Of a DNA stretch of 19,539 bases, positions 8,291-16,052 are shown piece after piece (position 1 is the stretch's first letter; each line of letters begins with the position of its first letter). The stretch spans positions 1-19,539 of the forward strand of contig JAHLKH010000333.1 of the NCBI GenBank assembly GCA_025526915.1, in the 5' to 3' direction. The notes under the pieces were generated by a model. That model saw only the letters and a list, made by a program, of their open reading frames with translations, was not told the origin of the DNA and did no database searches. A program made the position numbers and the translations under genes. The stretch comes from Entophlyctis helioformis. Taxonomy: Eukaryota > Chytridiomycota > Chytridiomycetes > Chytridiales > Chytriomycetaceae.

Positions 8291-9044
8291 GCTCAATCAG
8301 ACAGTTGCAGAGTGTCGCGGAAAGTTCGAAATCGCTTCTCCATTCCTTGAGGCGAGCAGCCCGATGGAACAATGGACAAAGGGCTCCACGCCTCGTCCTC
8401 CATGAGCATGGCCGTGGATGGCAAGCTGGGCTCGGCACAAGGCATTTGTTCCCTTTGGCCGAGCACAATGATTGGATGCCACTGGTCGCCAAATTTAATA
8501 TCATTTCATTGTTCTTGGCCAGTCACTCTGAGCAGCAAACAGATGGCATTGATGCGGATCGTCTCTGCTTTGAGGCTGGCTTACAGCCCATCTTGAAGGG
8601 TATGGCTTGATGGCCACTGGGCAGCATACCAAGGGCCATCCTGCTTGTGGCAGTCTCGACTGGTGACAGCCGGCATTCTTCTGCAGAGACAACCGCGTCA
8701 CAGCAGACCTTGACGTCTTGGTTGATGCTGGAGTGCGATGGCGCGCACAATGGCGCACGCGTCGGTAGAAGCGCCACCCCTCTTGAAACAGGCAGTGATC
8801 TAAGGGTTGGTGGCACCCAGAGCGCCACGCCCATTGTCAAGTTGAAGTGGCTTCTGAGATCATCAACCCAGATCGCCTCGATTCCACGATGCTCATAGGT
8901 TGAATCTGCAACCAAAGGCTTGCTTGATGCTCAACGGGGTTTGGGTGTTGGCATGGCAGCCACAGCACTGGTTGCCCATCCAGCCTTGTTCATAGGGTCC
9001 ATGCCGCAGTTGGAATCACCAAGTGCGCATGGAATTGCTAGATC
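8291..9044. other. Unassigned region, no convincing gene
   Basis: Open frames of about 130 codons occur on both strands (minus 8915-8523; plus 8209-8610, then 8647-8898 in the same frame after one stop), but none contains a motif I recognise. No splice pattern joins them convincingly. It could be a decayed transposon or the upstream regulatory region of the nuclease gene. Confidence 0.5.
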
Positions 9045-9404
9045 TCATCCGTGTGAATTCCTCCAACCTGATGTCCAGCCCTCCTTTGTGCTCTGAGCAG
9101 TACTGAGATGCGCCATATCGCTATCTGGCTCCTTGGAACAGAGATTGCCAACCAACACCATGACAATCCTCCAATCTTTGACCGAGTAGTCATCCCAGAT
9201 CTCACAAATGTGTCGCACTTTCTTGTGATGATGGTGCAAGGCGAGTTTCTCCTTGGGCACAGTGTCTTCATTGCCAACTTTGGATGCTGTTGACTTCAGT
9301 CGCCAGCAGGTCTGAGACGACTTGTTCTTTGCAGCCTGCAGTCGATCAGCCCTTTGTTGTTGACCGAGACTGTGCATGCTGCTCGTCATTGCATTCACGG
9401 GCAT
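9045..9404 (-). CDS. Hypothetical protein, 119 aa, unrecognised
   Basis: An ATG-started frame of 119 codons. The N-terminal half is polar and basic (GQQQRADRLQAAKNKSSQT). Then come a four-histidine run (LALHHHHKKVRH) and a hydrophobic-aromatic segment (CEIWDDYSVKDWRIVMVLVGNL) that looks more protein-like than random sequence. No domain is recognised. It could be an exon or remnant of a transposase, or spurious. It is oriented like the nuclease gene downstream and roughly divergent from the small gene at 9706. Confidence 0.25.
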   Translation of the reverse strand: MPVNAMTSSMHSLGQQQRADRLQAAKNKSSQTCWRLKSTASKVGNEDTVPKEKLALHHHHKKVRHICEIWDDYSVKDWRIVMVLVGNLCSKEPDSDMAHLSTAQSTKEGWTSGWRNSHG

Positions 9405-9705
9405 GCTGACAAGTCAGGTGGGTATGGCTGTTGGCTGTGGATGACGGGGTGCGACGACATCGTGCCTTGAATGCAAGACTTGCTGATTATCTGCGCTGCT
9501 GGCTGTTGCAAAGACACTCGTCACTGCGACCTTGCTGTCTACACAAAGGCAGCCAGGACAGAGGTTGACATGAGTGGGCAGAATTGCTGCAGGCATTCTG
9601 TGTGTATCGCCTCGACAGTTCTCAAAGTCAGACCAATCCAAGCGCGAGGCCTTACAGCAGCTCAACGATACGCGGCAGCTCAATGATACGCCGAGTGATC
9701 CATCC
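9405..9705. other. Intergenic stretch upstream of the D-box ORF
   Basis: No gene or clear signal is seen. The frame of the 9706 gene stays open upstream to about 9574 without an ATG, so a 5' exon or a longer 5' untranslated region is possible. Confidence 0.5.
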
Positions 9706-10158
9706 ATGACCTCGTTGGTGAGCTCGTCTGCCTCTTGTGTGATGGCTGTCAACAGTTGCGACTCTGTTGACACTGTGTGCCTTGACAATCTCGACGACGA
9801 CAAGGACGTTGTGGACGAGCATGGACAGCCAGCCGTTGCTGTAGCTGCCACGCCAACAGCCAGCCGCCGTGGAGCGACAAGCAAGCGGAAGAGAGCAGCA
9901 GCAGCAGATGCCAATGCGTCTGTGTCGGCTGTGACGTCGGTCGTTCGGACATTGCAGCAGGCAGCCTCAGCAGCAGACACAAGTGCGCCGACTGGACGCA
10001 GAAGGCCAACAGCTGCAACAGGCAATGGCAGGACAGTCCTTGGTGACATTACCAACACGCAACCAACTGCTGCCCCTGGGACGGGCTCAGTAGTCCACAA
10101 GCCAGCGTCAAAGCGACTACGACTTGAGAAGGCATCGGCTGCAGACCGCTCAGAGTGA
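9706..10158 (+). CDS. Small nuclear-type protein with a cyclin-like destruction box, 150 aa
   Basis: An unspliced frame of 150 codons, disordered and rich in Ala, Ser, Thr and Asp. It has a nuclear-localisation-like SKRKR near residue 65 and a second basic patch KPASKRLRLEK near the end. Residues 109-117 read RTVLGDITN, a perfect extended destruction box (RxxLxxIxN) of the RxxLGDIxN form known from mitotic cyclins. The anaphase-promoting complex reads this signal for degradation. No cyclin box follows, and none is visible downstream to 10854. It could be a truncated B-type cyclin, a securin-like or other cell-cycle substrate, or a coincidental motif in a hypothetical ORF. The start at ATG 9706 is the first ATG in frame. 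Confidence 0.45.
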   Translation: MTSLVSSSASCVMAVNSCDSVDTVCLDNLDDDKDVVDEHGQPAVAVAATPTASRRGATSKRKRAAAADANASVSAVTSVVRTLQQAASAADTSAPTGRRRPTAATGNGRTVLGDITNTQPTAAPGTGSVVHKPASKRLRLEKASAADRSE

Positions 10159-10854
10159 CTGGGAATCTGGACAAGAATATGAATTTGGATTCAAAAAGAT
10201 TGGAAATTGGATTCAAAAAGTCTGAAAATTGGATGCCAAATTGAACAAAATTCGAGGCAAACCAGCCGACCAATCAGGTGCCAGCGCAAGGTTTTCTATG
10301 GGAACGACAGGGGGTGGTCAAAAATGGAAAAAAGACTACGGATTTCTTTATGAGAATCTCCAGACGAGAGAAGCCCAACGCACTTCTCCAAGTTGCATCC
10401 CCGTCCTTGGTTGCTGAGAAACTGATGGCCCAAGATTGCGTGGGGTCGTCCTCCTTCCTCTTGTTTCGATTTTTCTATGGGGCTTACTTCGAAATTGTTT
10501 CTAGACGTCTACAGGCGTCTGTGTTGCATTCTGAAAAGTGCGCCGTGTAGAGGGAGACGAGAGGAGTCGAATGCACTTGTTTCCAGCCCCATTGGACCAC
10601 ATCTGACCTCACCCGCCGCCATCTTCCTCCACCTCCCAGTTCCCTGAGGACGCTCCGGCAGATCAGCTTGCAATTTCTGCTTCCGCTCGCTTCTCCACAG
10701 ATCGCGACCCCCACAGATCACGAGCAGTTGCTTTGCAGCAGCAGCAGCGTCCCTTGTGAGCTCTTGGTGCATGTGCGGCTGCCTCCGTGTGCACACAGCC
10801 AGCTGACAACTCTCTCTGTGCGGCACCAGGCCATCTCCACATCCTCTGTCGCAA
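10159..10854. other. AT-richer intergenic region, about 700 bp
   Basis: The first 350 bp are visibly richer in A and T than the flanks and hold a 22-bp tandem repeat (listed separately). The last 300 bp regain the local composition and include a CAG trinucleotide run (about 10734-10749). This part probably carries the promoter and 5' untranslated region of the zinc-finger gene. No coding exon is recognised. Confidence 0.5.
10185..10250. repeat. Three tandem 22-bp AT-rich units
   Basis: Units begin TTGGAT at 10185, 10207 and 10229. The first two share TTGGATTCAAAAAG and the third is diverged. They lie 27 bp after the stop codon of the D-box ORF. Confidence 0.75.
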
Positions 10855-11343
10855 ATGCCGTCCAAGAAGCGTCCAAGGACGACTGAGGATAACCCGACGT
10901 TCATGGTGTGCGGCTGCGGCTTCGTGTACGTCCAGGACAACCCTGACCAGCCCAACATCGCCATGCACCTGAACTCCAAACGTCACCAGAACGAGCTGGA
11001 GATGACAGCTGCCACGACTCGCCCTGTCACCCTCTTCTTCCGTCCTGTACAACCATCTGCGGTGCAACCTGCGGCACCACCTGCCGTTGCTGCCGAGCCA
11101 GCCAGCGATCCAGCAGTCGAGGCATTGCCAGACGACGTTGTGATGGATCAAGATGCCGCCGATGAGGACGCCAGCGACGATGAGGACACCTGGGTCGATC
11201 CTCCATCTCAGGCCGTCGTTGCGCTCGCTGCATCTGCGCTGCTCGCCACGCCTCCGGTGCAGCCGTCCATGCTGTGTCTTGGCAGTGGATCATTGAATGA
11301 ACTTGTCTTGCACCAGCCTCAAGAGCAGCCTGCATTCAGCTGA
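10855..11343 (+). CDS. Small zinc-finger protein, 162 aa, transposase-N-terminus-like
   Basis: An unspliced frame from ATG 10855. It opens with a basic MPSKKRPRTT. A zinc finger follows: C19 and C21 (CGCGF), then H38 and H44 in NIAMHLNSKRHQNELE. The H-x5-H spacing is typical of U1/matrin-like and transposase-type fingers, although C-x-C is tighter than the usual C-x2-C. Next comes TTRPVTLFFRP, similar to the ITSFF segment that often follows such fingers in transposase N-termini and reminiscent of a PCNA-binding motif. The rest is Pro/Ala-rich with an acidic DEDASDDEDTW run. No catalytic domain follows. It may be a domesticated or truncated transposase N-terminus, or a small nucleic-acid-binding protein. 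No introns are evident. Confidence 0.55.
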   Translation: MPSKKRPRTTEDNPTFMVCGCGFVYVQDNPDQPNIAMHLNSKRHQNELEMTAATTRPVTLFFRPVQPSAVQPAAPPAVAAEPASDPAVEALPDDVVMDQDAADEDASDDEDTWVDPPSQAVVALAASALLATPPVQPSMLCLGSGSLNELVLHQPQEQPAFS

Positions 11344-11536
11344 CAGACGGCACTCGCAGGCCACATCTGTCTCTAGCCCAGCTCTGGCTTGGCTGGCATC
11401 ACTGTGACACTGGCTGTCCATGTGGCAGACCAGCCGGTGGAAACGGGCAGTGAGCAGCTCGAGTTGGAGCAGAGGACGTCTGCAAGAACAAGCGAATGCC
11501 ACGCATCAGAAGGCCAAGAGATCGACGGCCGTGTAT

Positions 11537-11578
11537 GTCACGTGACCACAGATCACGCACTCGTGACTATCACGTGAC
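11537..11578. promoter_or_regulatory. Cluster of TCACGTGA palindromes
   Basis: GTCACGTGAC at 11537-11546 and ATCACGTGAC at 11569-11578 both contain the perfect palindrome TCACGTGA, the core bound by bHLH-zip factors (Cbf1/USF type; it also fits the yeast centromere CDEI consensus RTCACRTG). Between them TCACG-CACT-CGTGA (11553-11566) forms a third, spaced inverted pair. Starts are 15-17 bp apart. The binding partner and function here are unknown. Confidence 0.5.
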
Positions 11579-11689
11579 TGGAGGTATCGTGGGTCCGTCG
11601 CTTCAATCCTTGTTTCGAAATTTTTGGAGGCGCATAAAGGCGTAAATCAAAATCTTCAATTGACTGCCCCCTGGGAACGAAATCAATTA

Positions 11690-11707
11690 CCCCCCCCCCC
11701 CCCCCCC
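11690..11707. repeat. Poly-C homopolymer, 18 bp
   Basis: Eighteen uninterrupted C residues on the plus strand, six bases beyond the glutathione synthetase stop codon. In the transcript this is an rG18 run at the start of the 3' untranslated region, able to form G-quadruplex-like structure. Long homopolymers are also prone to sequencing error, so the exact length is uncertain. Confidence 0.85.
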
Positions 11708-11713
11708 TTCATC

Positions 11714-13988
11714 TCAAATAAGGAACGGCGAGTCGAGAACGGCATATCCCGCGGCAACTCCTCCCTCGTCAGAGTCCGAGGTCTTGGTGCGCAGCAAATG
11801 GCCGGGCGCCTCGTTCAGATGCTCGGTGACTCCATCGCTGCAACCAGTATGCACATATGATCAGCAAACGGATAAAGAAAGGCATCGGGCAATGGTGGTC
11901 CGTTTGTACCTGATGTATGTGCCATAAATGCCCAGCTCGCTGACAACATCCGCAACAACCTGCGCGCCGCGGCGAACAAGATAGTTTTGGAAGGGCGGGG
12001 GCTTGATGACATCCATCAAAATATAGGCCTTGCGCTCTTGCAGCGAGAGCTCCAAGAGCTTTTCGCGGACGTGGTCGCCATAAAAGTTGTTACCTGTCCA
12101 ATGCCCATTTTCAAGTCGGGTCGATGTTGCCAAGTGTCAGTTGCGCCACCAATGCGAGCGGTAGATGGAGCCTGACGCCTCGCCACAAGAACGAACCTCC
12201 GCCCTCGCGTTGTGGCTTCATCACAAAGTCGCCAGGCGACTGCAATGCACGCTCATACGCTGCCAAGCCTTCTGGCGACTCGTCAAGTGGATAGAGACCA
12301 GTAAACGACGATCGGACGAGAGCTGCTTCTGTAGGATCGGCAATAAACCTGCATACGGCATGGATAACCCAAACGGCTTAGCTGGCCAGTGCTTGGGCCT
12401 GCAATTGCCATCATTTGAGCGTGCGCGCTTACTTTTCGAGCACACCCTGGCCAGCAAGCACCTGCTGGACCTTCTTGGTGCCTGCCAATTGGTACGCGAT
12501 TGGAGGGCACTTGATGGCGCACGAGAGCTCAATGGTCTGGCGTCCCGTCCACTCCTTCACGCGCGGCAAGCGCAAGGTCGCATTGCAAGTTGGTAAGTGA
12601 CAGGAGCGTTGTGCACAAGTCTCTCAGTCACAGCCAGACGAAATGACATACCTGTTCGGTAGGGTAGTCGCCAGGACCATATCCTGCACGGTAGTACACA
12701 AGAGCCACCTCGTGGCCACCGCTGCCGAGGCAAAAGCATCAGTCGCGTCGACACAACCAGAACATGCTGTGCACGTATGGTAGGCTGCGTTTCTGCGCGC
12801 TGTCCAGGGACCAAGATATGCTTACATGGCGAGCTTGTGGCTGTCGGCATCAACGTGGGCATCTCTTGCCACTTCGGCAAGAGTGCGGCGGATCAACTTT
12901 GCGCCAAACCTGCAGGTGTGCAAGGTACCACGGTAAGCAGTCAAGACACCGTGTTTGGCTGCATCTGCATAGTTACATTTCAAACAGGCGATACTCGATC
13001 CAGCGCTGATCAAAGATGTTGTGCTCTCCTGCCTGAACAATCATGAGAACAACAGCTCTGCGAACAAAAAGTGGAAATGTAAGCCCATGCCAAGAGGAGA
13101 GAGTCAGTCATCAGGATACCACTGGGATGAGGATAGCCCGTTCGCAGCAAGGGATCATACTTGTCCGATCCATAGAGTTGCCAGGCCTTGCCGAGAGCAG
13201 CAGCAGTGCCATCAAGGGATCCGTTGGCAGGGAGAGCGGACGTGTGGATATCAGGCGTCGAGGAGGACAGATCATTGAAGAAGTTGGTGCGATCGGCAAG
13301 GTGCAGATGCATGGACGTGGTGATGGACGACAGCCCCGAAAAGGCTGATGAAATGGAATTCAGCTCGACCTGCTGGAGCTTGGACTGCGAGTCTGGCGTT
13401 GGCTTGTGCACAAGATAATCGGATCTGTGGATGCCCATCCAGATCTTTTGTGCCGACGGATGCGCCAAGGCCACCTTGTAGATGCCGTACAAGCGCCAAG
13501 TGAAGTCGTCGACGTTGGACAGGCTGGCGGCAGTGGTGATCGCGTGATGGCAATGCGGATCAATGTCGGCACAAGCCACTCACGACGGATAAACGGATCA
13601 CAAAGTCGAGGGCGAGACAAAGAGGAAGCTGGCCGAGGAGCAGAGGGGAGAAAGGAGACGGCAAAGAGAGACTGCATGCACAGGCAGTGGCAGGCAGTGG
13701 CAGGCATGTGCATGTGTACCTGCTCATGACAGATGCCAGAAAGGCATCGTCGCGGGCAATCTTGTCGACGAGGCGGTTGAAGAGAGGCTGCAGATGGAGT
13801 GCCTGCTCGTAGCAGTCCCGCGGGTATGGGCTTGGAAAGAGGGCAAGCGGTGCATGGACGGCGAGAGGGTAGTCTGCGCCTCGGGCACGCATGACAAGCC
13901 CGTGGGCGGTTGCCCAGTCTACAGCCTGCAGTGTGAGCTCCTCGAGCTCACGTTGCGGTGGAGCCGGCGGCCAGCTTTTGAGAACCAT
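11714..13988 (-). CDS. GSH2: Glutathione synthetase, complete, nine exons, 482 aa
   Basis: Joins gamma-glutamylcysteine and glycine with ATP, the second step of glutathione synthesis, in the cytosol. Exons: 13988-13720, 13523-13161, 13057-12977, 12909-12826, 12721-12652, 12554-12433, 12348-12197, 12093-11910 and 11837-11714. All phases agree with no frame errors. Motifs in order: [11 protein letters not shown] and [13 protein letters not shown] near the N-terminus; [24 protein letters not shown]; the substrate-domain [63 protein letters not shown] (ATP-grasp glycine-rich loop); [24 protein letters not shown]; and the C-terminal [24 protein letters not shown]. Length fits eukaryotic GSS (about 475-490 aa). 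The first ATG in frame is 13988. It shares a 140-bp divergent promoter with the SNAPC3 gene. Confidence 0.97.
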
Positions 13989-14128
13989 GCTGGCCAGCGT
14001 GCCATGCCCAGAGCCCAAGAGTCAGCAGCCTTCATGGACGGCTTGTGGACGACGCACATCTGCGAGCTGGCCACCACACTGACCTTGATTGCTTTGGGTC
14101 GGCAAGGTTGATCTTGAGGTCGGCAGCG
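13989..14128. promoter_or_regulatory. Divergent promoter between glutathione synthetase and SNAPC3
   Basis: The two start codons (ATG 13988 on minus, ATG 14129 on plus) face away from each other with only 140 bp between. Both transcripts must start within or near this segment unless the starts are misplaced. No TATA box is obvious. Confidence 0.55.
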
Positions 14129-15964
14129 ATGATTTTGGACGAGATCCGACAAAAGTCGCTGCGGCTGCGTCAAGAGGCTCGACAGCTGGCCCACGCAGCA
14201 CAAAACCACGACGGAGATGGGCACGACGAGGGTCGTCTTTCAAGGCAGAGCAGTACGTTTGACGCAGCGAGCACAGCGCCTGCGTTTTGGGCAGGCTCCG
14301 TCGCTGCTACCGCCAACTCCAGTCGCCGGAATCCTCCTGCTGGTGCGGCACTCCAGTCAATCGAGTGAGTGCTGCCTGATGCCGCAGTTGTTCGCTCTTG
14401 AACTCCTCTGGCACCGCATGTCCAGAAGCATGTCCAGAAGCATGTCCAGAAGCATGTCCAGATTACTGACTGCGAGTCGGGCCAGTCCAGAGCAGTATGT
14501 GCGGCTCAAGCGTCTGATCGGTCCTCAAGAGAACGACTACATGGCGTCGTCTCAAGCACGGGCGGATGTCCACTCTGATCGAGGCAGCAATGGTGCACCG
14601 ATCCCAGCACAGGTGTGGCCGGTCCAACGCTCTGCAGCATCTGGACCGCAAACGACAACGACTGCTGCAAGCATTGAACGCGAGTTGCGCTTGCCCTCGC
14701 CCTTGCCGCTGATGGCGACGATCCAATGCAAGGTTGGACAATGTGGAGCACATCCCCCACTGGACACGATCCCTGTACGCCGTGGCTCTTCTCCGCTAAT
14801 CCAACATATTAACTGCAGGTATTCGCCAGGAACTCGTCATTGAAGTATCTTTCCGCAACCCCAAGCGGCCTGGCCGAAAACTCGCATCACTCAAGGTGCT
14901 TGGCAGCCAGACACTGGCCGATGTGCGTGACGCCTTTGTCTGCATGAGCGACATGATTGCAGTGGAGAGCAACGATCAATTGCACGTCCGATCTGCGGCA
15001 ACAAACACAAGCAGATTTACACGCATGCCCGGAGCTGCTGGCACTCGCAGCCGAAGAGCAAGTGGGCAAATGGAATCCGGCAGTTCCCTGGCACTTGCAC
15101 AAAGTGATGCGTTGGAGACATCAGCTGGATCAATGCTGAACACGGGGCGGCAAGAGGCCTACTTTTTTATCGAGAACGTCTTTTATGTTGATGTGCGCAG
15201 CCATGGAGCCATGGACTGTAGCCAGTAAGCTTTGAATCATTCGCGCGTGCTCGTTCGCTTGGTTGGATGGCTGGGGCAGCGCGCCGATACTGAATGGATC
15301 TACGCTGGATCACCACTTTGCACCGGGCTTGGCGCCAGGGTTTTGCGCCAATGGATGCTGGCAAACAAGGAATCGTTTGGCGTCGCCCCGGTCAAGGCGG
15401 TGCTTATGGAGAATGCGAGACTTGACAGCCTGGAGCTAACCCTCGGCCAGTCATATCTATACATGCATCAGGGCAGCTGTGGACATACGTTTGTCTTTGA
15501 CCGTGTCAGGTAGGTATCTTCATGGTCCTGTCTTTGAGTCGGCAATATGGCACCTAGATAGACATGCCCACTCACGCGCTTGTGGCATACGCAACAGTCT
15601 GTTCAATCCCCATCTTGACTCGTCGCAGGCCCAAGAGTATCCTGTTGTTGTCGCCGCCTCGGCCATCGTGCCCCTCAAATGCTCGGTATGTGAGGTGTTT
15701 AATGCCAGGTGAGGATATCCCTTCGACGCAATGTCTGCAGTATGTCGTTGCTAAGCTGGCCGCTGATCGTCTGTCTGTCGGCTTGCCGGTCCGTCCATCA
15801 GTCAAGCCACCTTTGATGACATGCTTACCGCCGAGACACCGACACTCTGGTGCGATGGCTGCTTCGAAGAGTTTCATCTGGGCCTAGAAAACGAGCCAAT
15901 GTACACTGCGTTTCGAGCTGGCATCATCCAGACAGAGTTCTCTGTTGATCCCTCTGTAAAATGA
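14129..15964 (+). CDS. SNAPC3: snRNA-activating protein complex subunit 3 (SNAPC3/SNAP50)
   Basis: A subunit of SNAPc, which binds the proximal sequence element of snRNA gene promoters for RNA polymerase II and III. Well-supported exons: 14819-15224, 15339-15509, 15598-15708 and 15802-15964, all in phase. Diagnostic motifs: SLKVLGSQTLADVRDAFVC; FFIENVFYVDVR; MDCS joined to QVLRQW; then KAVLMEN..LDSLELTLGQSYLYMHQGSCGH; and the C-terminal zinc site built from HQGSCGH, CSVCEVFNA and WCDGCFEEFH. The usual CEH of the family is CGH here. The N-terminal exons are less certain: ATG 14129 to 14364, a 61-nt intron, an exon from 14426 with four SMSR repeats, and further short exons before 14775. Stop TGA is at 15962-15964, 88 bp before the Timeless start. 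Confidence 0.88.
14416..14461 (+). repeat. Four 12-bp tandem repeats (GCATGTCCAGAA)
   Basis: Nearly four perfect copies of a 12-bp unit within the SNAPC3 N-terminal region, coding SMSR repeats if translated. Each copy carries a potential CAG acceptor, so splicing could choose among several in-frame sites. Confidence 0.8.
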
Positions 15965-16052
15965 ATGCACATTTGTGGTCTCCGCTTGTCATCCCCGTCG
16001 CCTGCCGTCGCTCAGATCGACACAATTTTGTCCGTTTAACCCCAATCGACAC
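15965..16052 (+). other. 88-bp gap between SNAPC3 stop and Timeless start
   Basis: Holds the SNAPC3 3' end and the Timeless promoter on the same strand. Such tight tandem spacing supports the reading of a compact genome. No polyadenylation signal is obvious. Confidence 0.6.

Larger units (their letters stand above)
11344..11713. other. Convergent intergenic region with E-box palindromes and poly-C
   Basis: Lies between the 3' ends of the zinc-finger gene (+) and glutathione synthetase (-). A 62-codon frame at 11389-11577 has no recognisable content. The region holds the TCACGTGA cluster and the C18 run, listed separately. Confidence 0.6.

Noticed and set aside
8073..8504. His/Thr-rich minus-strand frame through the (GT)n tract
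   Set aside because: Its THTHTH run is only the translated microsatellite, and the rest matches nothing.
11690..11707. Poly-C as an internal telomere remnant
   Set aside because: A single-base run is not a telomere-type unit, and it sits inside a 3' untranslated region.
14365..14387. A 23-nt intron in the SNAPC3 N-terminus
   Set aside because: Too short beside the 44-196 nt introns elsewhere. A 61-nt alternative ending at 14425 also keeps the frame.
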